Source: Nitrosomonas sp. (GTDB lineage Bacteria; Pseudomonadota; Gammaproteobacteria; Burkholderiales; Nitrosomonadaceae). Taken from it: DNA of 62,791 nt. Within the stretch, counting starts at the first letter, position 1, and each line of letters starts with the position of its first letter. The translations under genes were made by a program, and so were the position numbers. Under the pieces are notes generated by a model that was given only the letters and a program-made list of their open reading frames with translations, had not been told where the DNA came from and searched no databases. Positions 52,553 to 59,852 of the stretch are shown one piece after another. The stretch covers positions 1,661,617 through 1,724,407 of the forward strand of contig CP091135.1 of the NCBI GenBank assembly GCA_021582655.1, given 5' to 3'.

Positions 52553-54379
52553 ATGCAAAAAGTTCATATCACCGACGTCATTCTGCGCGATGCGCATCAA
52601 TCCTTGATCGCCACCCGCCTGCGCACCGAAGACATGCTGCCGGCCTGTCAAATGCTCGACAGCATCGGTTACTGGTCGCTGGAGTGCTGGGGCGGCGCAA
52701 CGTTCGACGCCTGCTTGCGTTTTCTGAAAGAAGATCCGTGGGAGCGTTTGAGCAAGCTGAAAGCCGCTTTGCCGAACACACCGCTGCAAATGCTGCTGCG
52801 CGGACAAAATTTGCTTGGTTACCGTCATTATTCCGACGATGTGGTGCGCGCTTTTGTCAAACGCGCCGCCGCCAACGGCATGGATGTTTTTCGCATTTTT
52901 GACGCGCTCAACGACGTACGCAATCTCAAAACCGCAATCGAGGCCGCCAAGGAAGCGGGCAAGCACGCACAAGGTACCATCTGCTACACCACCAGCCCGG
53001 TGCACGACATCAACAGTTTCGTTACCCTGGCCAAAGATTTGGCGGCTTTGAGTTGTGATTCGATCGCGATCAAGGATATGGCCGGATTGCTGACGCCCTA
53101 TGTCGCAGGCGAACTGGTCAAAGCACTGAAAGATACCGTCGACTTGCCGATTCATTTGCATTCGCACGCTACCGCCGGATTGGCGGAAATGTGCCAGCTC
53201 AAAGCCATCGAAGCCGGCTGCCGGTATATCGACACCGCATTATCGTCGTGGTCGGGCGGCACCAGCCATCCACCGACCGAAAGCTTGGTCATGGCGTTGC
53301 AAGGCACGGATCACGACACCGGTCTGGATCTGCAGAAACTGCAAGCGGTCAACGATTATTTCGCACAAGTACGTAAGAAATACCATCGCTTCGAGAGCGA
53401 ATTCACCGGCGTCGATACCCGCGTGCACGTATTCCAAGTGCCCGGCGGCATGATCTCCAATCTGGCCAATCAATTACAGGAACGCAACGCGCTGGATCGC
53501 ATCAACGAAGTGTACGCGGAAATTCCGCGCGTGCGCAAAGACTTAGGTTATCCTCCTCTGGTCACGCCGACATCGCAGATCGTCGGCACGCAAGCGGTGC
53601 TGAACGTACTGACCGGCAAGCGATATGACACCATCACCAATGAAGTGAAGCGTTATCTGCAAGGCGGTTACGGCAAAGCGCCCGCGCCGATCGATGCAAA
53701 ACTGCAAAAACGCGCCATCGGCAAGGAAGACATCATCGACTGCCGCCCCGCCGATCTATTGAAACCGGAATTCGACAACCTGCGCCGCGAAATCGGCCAT
53801 TTGGCGTTGAACGATGAAGATGTACTGAGCTACGCCATGTTTCCCGAAGTCGGCAAGCAATTCCTGGAACTCCGCTCCACCGGCCACCTCGTGCCGGAAC
53901 CGCTGGAAGTAGCGTCAGCAGCGGGTAGCGGCGTGCAAAAAGCACCGACCGAATTCAACATCGCACTGCACGGCGAATCGTATCACATCAAAGTTACCGG
54001 CACCGGCCCGAAGAACGAGTCCCTGCGGCATTTCTATTTCATGGTCGACGGCATCCCCGAAGAAATCGTCGTCGAAACACTTGATGAAATCGTCTTGGAC
54101 GGCGGCACCCAAGGTGCCGTCAAAAGCACCATTGGCAGTAAACGCCGCCGTCCGGCTGCCGAGGGCGATGTCGTCGTCAGCATGCCGTGCAACATCCTGG
54201 ACGTCTTAGTCAAAATCGACCAGAAAGTCAGCGCCGGGCAACCGGTACTGATTACCGAAGCGATGAAAATGGAAACCGAAATCACCGCTCCGATCAGTGG
54301 CAGCGTCAAGGCTGTGCACGTCATCAAAGGCGAATCGGTGAATCCGAATGAAGTGTTGATTGAGATTGCAGCGGGATAA
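52553..54379 (+). CDS. pycB: Pyruvate carboxylase subunit B/oxaloacetate decarboxylase alpha-type protein
   Basis: This 608-residue protein has an HMGL-like carboxyltransferase domain (residues ~1-270: ITDVILRDAHQSLIATRLRTEDM, HLHSHATAGLAEMCQLKAIEAGC), a PYC_OADA conserved domain (~290-470) and a C-terminal biotinyl domain with Lys572 in EAMKMETE. With PycA it would form oxaloacetate from pyruvate (anaplerosis). The absence of membrane subunits beside it argues against a sodium-pumping decarboxylase. AAGGAAAATTC precedes the ATG. Confidence 0.91.
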   Translation: MQKVHITDVILRDAHQSLIATRLRTEDMLPACQMLDSIGYWSLECWGGATFDACLRFLKEDPWERLSKLKAALPNTPLQMLLRGQNLLGYRHYSDDVVRAFVKRAAANGMDVFRIFDALNDVRNLKTAIEAAKEAGKHAQGTICYTTSPVHDINSFVTLAKDLAALSCDSIAIKDMAGLLTPYVAGELVKALKDTVDLPIHLHSHATAGLAEMCQLKAIEAGCRYIDTALSSWSGGTSHPPTESLVMALQGTDHDTGLDLQKLQAVNDYFAQVRKKYHRFESEFTGVDTRVHVFQVPGGMISNLANQLQERNALDRINEVYAEIPRVRKDLGYPPLVTPTSQIVGTQAVLNVLTGKRYDTITNEVKRYLQGGYGKAPAPIDAKLQKRAIGKEDIIDCRPADLLKPEFDNLRREIGHLALNDEDVLSYAMFPEVGKQFLELRSTGHLVPEPLEVASAAGSGVQKAPTEFNIALHGESYHIKVTGTGPKNESLRHFYFMVDGIPEEIVVETLDEIVLDGGTQGAVKSTIGSKRRRPAAEGDVVVSMPCNILDVLVKIDQKVSAGQPVLITEAMKMETEITAPISGSVKAVHVIKGESVNPNEVLIEIAAG

Positions 54380-54635
54380 GAATGCAAGGAAATCCTCACG
54401 CATTGACTCGCCTACTCGCACCGGGGTGAAAAAGACCGCGTTTTCATCGTAGAGACTCCGGAGCGGCCCGGTGTATGGCGAAGCAACAGCTGGCGGAAGC
54501 TTCTTACCACGATCGATCTGTGCTGCCGGTAACGGATTGACGGGCCCGTTGAAAAATTTTATCGAAGAACTCGGTGCAAGCGAAAAAGCACAATACGTAT
54601 AGGATAAATGCGTATTTTGAGCCCGTTAAATCGAT

Positions 54636-54651
54636 TGTGATTTTTGTCACA
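54636..54651. promoter_or_regulatory. Perfect CRP-type site TGTGA-N6-TCACA
   Basis: Both half-sites match the CRP consensus exactly. A possible -10 (TATCCT, 54673-54678) would put the start near 54685, which places the site at about -41.5, the class II activator position. 54380-54822 otherwise has no gene. Confidence 0.6.
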
Positions 54652-54822
54652 GATTACTGTTTTAATTTTCTGTATCCTTAACCCTGATGAAAAGAATGAT
54701 TTTTACCGCACGCACTCCTGCTACCGGATTATGTAATCGCTAGTTGGCCCGTTTTCTGCCGGTTCGGCGCTTAAGATTTTCAGAGTGCGGCATATTTTGA
54801 TTATCTTGCAAAGGAGAAAATC

Positions 54823-57135
54823 ATGGCAGAGAATGACAAACGTACCGCAAAAGGCAATGCGGTTAAGCTTGCCGCAACACTGAAAGCCGAAGCAAAGCTC
54901 GTTGCCGATGAGCAACACCCGGATTTTGTCGGCGGACGCATCGACGATGGAACTGAAGCGCATGACAACTTCACACCCAACCCAAGCGGACCGATACCTT
55001 TCCCGCCGTTTCCGCAACCGGAACCTTTGCCGAAATGGCCTATCCCCACACCGTTTCCGGGACCCATTCCGCGCCCGTTCAAATTCTGCGGCCCCGTCAG
55101 CGGAAAGTACCAACGTCTTATGCCACCCCTGGCAACCAACCCCGGCATTCCCGGACGCCCCGTCTTTCCGGTCAATATGTTCAATTTAACGGTTCGTGTC
55201 GATGTCGATCGTTTCTATCCGCAACATCGCATCTCACTCGAAGCGTTCCGATTGTTTCCGCGTTCGAGTGCACATGCGATTGCAGAAGTGGTAAGCGACA
55301 CTTGCCTTGGCTTCAATCGGCGCGAAATTGTGGCCAACATCACCTACCGGGACGGCAATCATGCGCTCATTCCCGGAACCACGCTGACTTTCAGCGCCAG
55401 ACGAGGTGCCGGACTGAGCTATGCGATATATCAGATCACTTTCTCGGGAAGCGGCATCACTCCGGTCACCCACGATCTTGGATTCACTTCGCAGTACTTC
55501 GATCCGATCGAGTTCGAAATCGATACCGTCGACAATGCCGGCAGCGCGGTAACCACCTACGATACCGGCTCTCATCCCAATCGCCCGGCAAATCTTCCGG
55601 CCGAAACCCTTTCGCTTGCCTCGGTTTATCAGCGCGCCGGCTTTGATGTATCGATATCCCCCAACGCATCCGTAATTTCAGCGAGAGATTCGGGAGCCGA
55701 CGGCACCTGGTCGGACAGCGAAATGCACAATGCCATGATCACCTACTGGTCGAGATTCGCCGACAAACCCAACTGGGCGCTATGGGTTCTTTTTGCGCGC
55801 CAGCACGACCAGGGGCGCTCGCTAGGCGGAGTCATGTTTGATGATATCGGACCGAACCATCGGCAGGGTACGTCGATTTTCACCGACAGCTTCATCCAGG
55901 ATCACCCTGCCGGCGATCCCAACCCCGCCGCGTGGCAAAACCGTATGGTTTTTTGGACTGCCACACATGAGATGGGACACGCCTTCAATCTTGCTCACAG
56001 TTGGCAGAAATCGCTGGGCGAGCCTTGGGGCAATCCGTGGATTCCGTTGACGGATGAATTGGAAGCCCGCAGCTTCATGAATTATCCTTACAACGTAGCG
56101 GGCGGTCAGGCAGCGTTCTTCGCGGATTTTGCCTTCCGCTTTTCGGACAATGAGCTTATTTTCATGCGCCATGCACCGCGCAGATTCGTACAAATGGGCA
56201 ACGAAGCCTGGTTCACCAACCACGGATTCGAAGAAGGATTGAACGTTCCGCAAAGCGGCCGCTATCAATTGAAATTGCGTCCCAATCGGGATGAAAACAT
56301 CTACCGCTTCCTGGAACCGGTAACGATGGAGTTGAAGCTGACGAACAACTCCGGCGCACCGGTCAAGCTGGACGGCGACATGTTGTCGGATGGCAAGCAT
56401 TTTTCGCTCTGCATCCAGCGCGAAGGAGGGCAGGCAAAAATCTGGCGACCCATGATAACCCGCTGCCATGAATCACATGCGGAAGATCTTGAACACGGAA
56501 AATCACTCTACGGGGCACATTTGATCAGCGCCAGCACCTCGGGCTGGTTGATCGATGAACCGGGTTTCTACAAACTGCAAGCGGCGGTGAGTATGGGCGA
56601 TGAAATTGTGGTGTCGAACGTGGTGCGCCTCTGGGTACAACCGCCGCAAAACACCGAAGAAGGGCGAATCGCAGGAAACTACTTTACTGAGGATGTCGGT
56701 CGCGTATTGAATTTTTCCGGTGCGCCGGCGCTGCAATCGGCAACGAATGTACTGCGAGAGCTCGTCACCCGCTGCCCCGACAATCCGGCGGTTACCGCGG
56801 CGACAATCGCGCTGTTCGCGCCCGAGTTACGTGAATACAAGCAGCTTGACGTAACAGGCACGCGGGACATGAAAATCGCTTCATCCGCCGCCAAGATCGC
56901 CGCAGCAGCGCAGATGCTGATGAAAGGCCTGCTTGGCAAACCTGCAGCAGCGGCGCAGGTGATGGGGCATATCACTTATTTCGATCAGCTTCGGGTACTT
57001 GCAGACGCGATGGCGAAAGACGGCAACAAAGCGGGTGCTCTGAAAATTAGGGAACAGACAATCACGGTCATGAAAGAACGTGCAATTCTTGCGTCGATTA
57101 TCGAAGATGCGGAGCAGCGTCTAAAAAACCATTGA
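54823..57135 (+). CDS. Putative zincin metalloprotease-like protein with proline-rich N-terminus
   Basis: This 770-residue protein has no signal peptide. A hydrophilic start (1-55) is followed by a striking proline-rich stretch (about 58-90, GPIPFPPFPQPEPLPKWPIPTPFPGP). A beta-rich region leads to the zinc motif HEMGHAFNLAH (HExxHxxxxxH; His382, Glu383, His386, His392), a metzincin-like pattern with a Met in SFMNYPYNVAGG further on. The C-terminal ~300 residues are beta-rich and then helical, with no family I recognize. AAAGGAGA precedes the ATG. A perfect CRP-type site lies 175 bases upstream. It may be exported by a non-Sec route or act in the cytoplasm. Confidence 0.78.
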   Translation: MAENDKRTAKGNAVKLAATLKAEAKLVADEQHPDFVGGRIDDGTEAHDNFTPNPSGPIPFPPFPQPEPLPKWPIPTPFPGPIPRPFKFCGPVSGKYQRLMPPLATNPGIPGRPVFPVNMFNLTVRVDVDRFYPQHRISLEAFRLFPRSSAHAIAEVVSDTCLGFNRREIVANITYRDGNHALIPGTTLTFSARRGAGLSYAIYQITFSGSGITPVTHDLGFTSQYFDPIEFEIDTVDNAGSAVTTYDTGSHPNRPANLPAETLSLASVYQRAGFDVSISPNASVISARDSGADGTWSDSEMHNAMITYWSRFADKPNWALWVLFARQHDQGRSLGGVMFDDIGPNHRQGTSIFTDSFIQDHPAGDPNPAAWQNRMVFWTATHEMGHAFNLAHSWQKSLGEPWGNPWIPLTDELEARSFMNYPYNVAGGQAAFFADFAFRFSDNELIFMRHAPRRFVQMGNEAWFTNHGFEEGLNVPQSGRYQLKLRPNRDENIYRFLEPVTMELKLTNNSGAPVKLDGDMLSDGKHFSLCIQREGGQAKIWRPMITRCHESHAEDLEHGKSLYGAHLISASTSGWLIDEPGFYKLQAAVSMGDEIVVSNVVRLWVQPPQNTEEGRIAGNYFTEDVGRVLNFSGAPALQSATNVLRELVTRCPDNPAVTAATIALFAPELREYKQLDVTGTRDMKIASSAAKIAAAAQMLMKGLLGKPAAAAQVMGHITYFDQLRVLADAMAKDGNKAGALKIREQTITVMKERAILASIIEDAEQRLKNH

Positions 57136-57304
57136 TACACAACGAATGCAACCGGAACGCGGCGAGATCGCTTCACCGCGCTTCCGGCCTGCTGGAAACG
57201 GTTTTTATGTACCCGGCGCACATTACCGTTTGATGCTGGATCTTCTTCAGCAGCCTTCTACCACACTTGATATCCTCATTCTTTACACATGATTATGTCA
57301 AGAT

Positions 57305-57336
57305 TTGACCCCTATATTGCTTGACCCCTATATTGC
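57305..57336. repeat. 16-bp perfect tandem duplication
   Basis: TTGACCCCTATATTGC occurs twice head to tail. The preceding TGTCAAGATTTGACCCC resembles short sequences often seen beside small transposase genes in proteobacteria, so it may be the scar of a mobile element. The rest of 57136-57389 holds nothing recognizable. Confidence 0.75.
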
Positions 57337-57389
57337 TACCGCGATGGCCAAAGCAAGATGCCGCAGTTGCATTATTTCTGTACTTTATT

Positions 57390-59558
57390 TCAGTTAAGAC
57401 AGCATTTTTTGTATTTCCGCCTGCTACCGCATGGGCAAGGATCGTTCCGGCCAATTTTCTTCACTCGATTTCTTCCCTTCATCAATGCCTGAAGAGCTTG
57501 ATCGATGGGAACTGGCTCCTTCATACCTTTGGTTTTCTCATCCATCTGCTCATCTTGATTCCACGGAAAGACTAACGAGATACCGAATCGTACGTCTGGT
57601 CCCATTGAGGTCATGCAGAGGCCAAACCACTGCGAGGCCTTCTCCCGGTATTTGCGACGCTTGCAGTGGGATTTCAATCGAGGGCCTGCCACGTTTGATG
57701 GTTCATCAGTGCAGTGAAAGGTAATACCTGAGCCTTCCTTAAACCCAAATGTAGCATCATGCACCTTACCATCGGCACGAGTTCGAGCTGCGAGCCTGTC
57801 TATGGCGCGACTCATTTCTGTGACAGCCTGCTCGTTCATTGCTAAGAGTAGAAAGCCAAGATCGATAGTTGCTGGATCTGGTCGGGCTTCAATTTCCTTC
57901 ACTATTCGACCGATTGTCGTTTTTTCAGATCGAGTCAAAACACCATCGGGCGTGGCGGCTCCTAGTACCCCAGCTCGCCTCACCAACATCGCAATGTCTA
58001 ATTCAGCCGAAAGATCATCAGATAAAAGCATCAGGTTAACGTCAGGCTGCACCCAAAGGTTTTTCTTCAAATGATAGCTAAGAATTGTTAGTTCCTGCGA
58101 CGCCATGAGTTGTTCAGCATAGTTGGTTCGCCGGTTCACATAGCTAAGAAACTGTAGGGGGGACTGCAGCACTTCGGTCATGGCATCCACAGCGAATACG
58201 TCCATAACCAACGGCGCTTGTACCCGATCAATGGATTTCGTCTTCAGGTATTGCCGTGCCTGAAAGCTCAAGGCAGGGTAGTGATCGCTGACGACGCATA
58301 AGATGTAAATCTCTTTGATGTCCTCCGGCAGTACGACCTCGCGTTCGTCGGGTGTCGCCAACCTGTAGTTCTTGTCTAGAAGGGATTTGGCGCACGCGGC
58401 ACCTTGGTCGTAGGCAACCTGTACAGCCTTCTTGAAGTCGCTGCAAATAACCTGGTCATTCCCTTTTCTCGACTCAAGCGTCAGGCGCTTTGATTTTGCC
58501 TGCACGATGATGACCCGGTTGCCCCAAACGACAAGCACGTCGACGTCGGAGACTTTCGTCGATTTGGTCTTGAAGATATCGACGTTCAAATGAACGAACT
58601 TATCCCCAAACACCAAGCCGAGGCGTTCGGCAACAAAATTTTCCGTGAAGTCGCCACGGTTCTTCGAGAGTGTTGAACGATATGCCTCGTCCTGATACAT
58701 CCAATGATAGGGCGCTTCGTATATCGCCTCGGCAAGTGAGTAGGACTGCAGTGATATGAACTCTCTGCTTGGCATCCGCAGCAGGGGCGTAGCCGTGATG
58801 ACGTTGAAGTCGTGGAGAGCGTTGAATCCTTCATTGCGTTCTGTAGATGGCAGTTCAAATGCCCAGAGCACTCGTTCCACAATGTCTGTAGCAAGATTCG
58901 CCTGTACCGCAATTTCATCGGCTGTAAAGGCGAAAAGAGGGAGCATTGTCCGCTCGTCTGGGTGCTGCTTTCGCATGCGATCACGAATTTCGGCGAAGCG
59001 CTCGGCGTGGATATACTCGACTGCTTTTGCAACTCGCGATGCGTGGTTGATGGTAAAGCCGCGGTTTGCCTGGAGCCATTGAGCGTCAGACGCGTACTTA
59101 CGAACGGCCAAATCCAGGTACTGAAAGTTATAGGCTGCTTCTCCACTATAGAAAATCGGTTCTCGTAGCACCTCCCCTCGCTCAAACGGATTGAAATCGC
59201 TCTCCATCGCTTCCTTGGTTAGGCCTGACCAGAATTCTCCAGACAGGCATTGGTGTAGCTCATCAAGGAGTTTTTCCGTCGTATCCATGTATTCCTGTAA
59301 CGTCCCCGGTGCAGGCAGCGTCCAGTCGATATTGGCTCTTATCATCAAGCCGAGCAAAGTATTGATCTCCGTTCGGATGAGCCGTGAGGGAGAGAACATC
59401 TTCCTCATATCGGCTTCCTTCATGGCACCCGCGTGAAGGATCACGCTGTCACGGAAACAGATGGCGGCTACTGCATGCATGTAGCCGGGCCGACAACAAA
59501 GCGCAGCCAGATCTGCAAATACATCTCGCTCTGCTCGCACGACTTTTCTGTCAGTCAT
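57390..59558 (-). CDS. SEC-C motif protein with a predicted PD-(D/E)xK-like nuclease core
   Basis: This 722-residue protein has a C-terminal SEC-C zinc motif (GRNDPCPCGSRRKYKKCC). Near residues 333-355, SDVDVLVVWGNRVIIVQAKSKRLT follows the D-x(n)-QxK layout of NERD/Mrr-like restriction-endonuclease folds, preceded by GDFTENFVAERLG. The long helical N-terminal half is not recognized. It stands alone between a tandem-repeat scar and an efflux operon, and its base composition and codon use look unlike its neighbours, suggesting transfer. AAGGA precedes ATG 59558. A DNA- or RNA-degrading defence role is possible but unproven. Confidence 0.75.
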   Translation of the reverse strand: MTDRKVVRAERDVFADLAALCCRPGYMHAVAAICFRDSVILHAGAMKEADMRKMFSPSRLIRTEINTLLGLMIRANIDWTLPAPGTLQEYMDTTEKLLDELHQCLSGEFWSGLTKEAMESDFNPFERGEVLREPIFYSGEAAYNFQYLDLAVRKYASDAQWLQANRGFTINHASRVAKAVEYIHAERFAEIRDRMRKQHPDERTMLPLFAFTADEIAVQANLATDIVERVLWAFELPSTERNEGFNALHDFNVITATPLLRMPSREFISLQSYSLAEAIYEAPYHWMYQDEAYRSTLSKNRGDFTENFVAERLGLVFGDKFVHLNVDIFKTKSTKVSDVDVLVVWGNRVIIVQAKSKRLTLESRKGNDQVICSDFKKAVQVAYDQGAACAKSLLDKNYRLATPDEREVVLPEDIKEIYILCVVSDHYPALSFQARQYLKTKSIDRVQAPLVMDVFAVDAMTEVLQSPLQFLSYVNRRTNYAEQLMASQELTILSYHLKKNLWVQPDVNLMLLSDDLSAELDIAMLVRRAGVLGAATPDGVLTRSEKTTIGRIVKEIEARPDPATIDLGFLLLAMNEQAVTEMSRAIDRLAARTRADGKVHDATFGFKEGSGITFHCTDEPSNVAGPRLKSHCKRRKYREKASQWFGLCMTSMGPDVRFGISLVFPWNQDEQMDEKTKGMKEPVPIDQALQALMKGRNRVKKIGRNDPCPCGSRRKYKKCCLN

Positions 59559-59583
59559 TGCTCATCCTTCGTAGTCTGCTTTT

Positions 59584-59852
59584 TTAAGTTTTTCGGTTGT
59601 TGAAAATTGACCATTTTCTGATTGCCAATTGGGACGATTTCCTTCGACTTCCAATGTCGAAATCAACTGTTCGATTCCACACAACTTTCTGATGTGTAAA
59701 CCATCCATTCACACTATTGATACGGCCATTAATAAGTTTGATCTGAGAGTCAATAACACGGACTTTCTTGCTGCAGAAAACCAAACTTTTTAGTCGCCGT
59801 AGCTATAATGCATAATCTTCGGTGGATAGCGCTACGCTTATCCACTCTACTG
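59584..59852. other. Intergenic region with a small palindrome
   Basis: No gene is recognizable in about 270 bases. GTGGATA (59822-59828) and TATCCAC (59839-59845) form an inverted repeat with GC/GC extension just beyond the efflux gene stop. It could be a transcript-end hairpin, but no T run follows. Confidence 0.5.
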
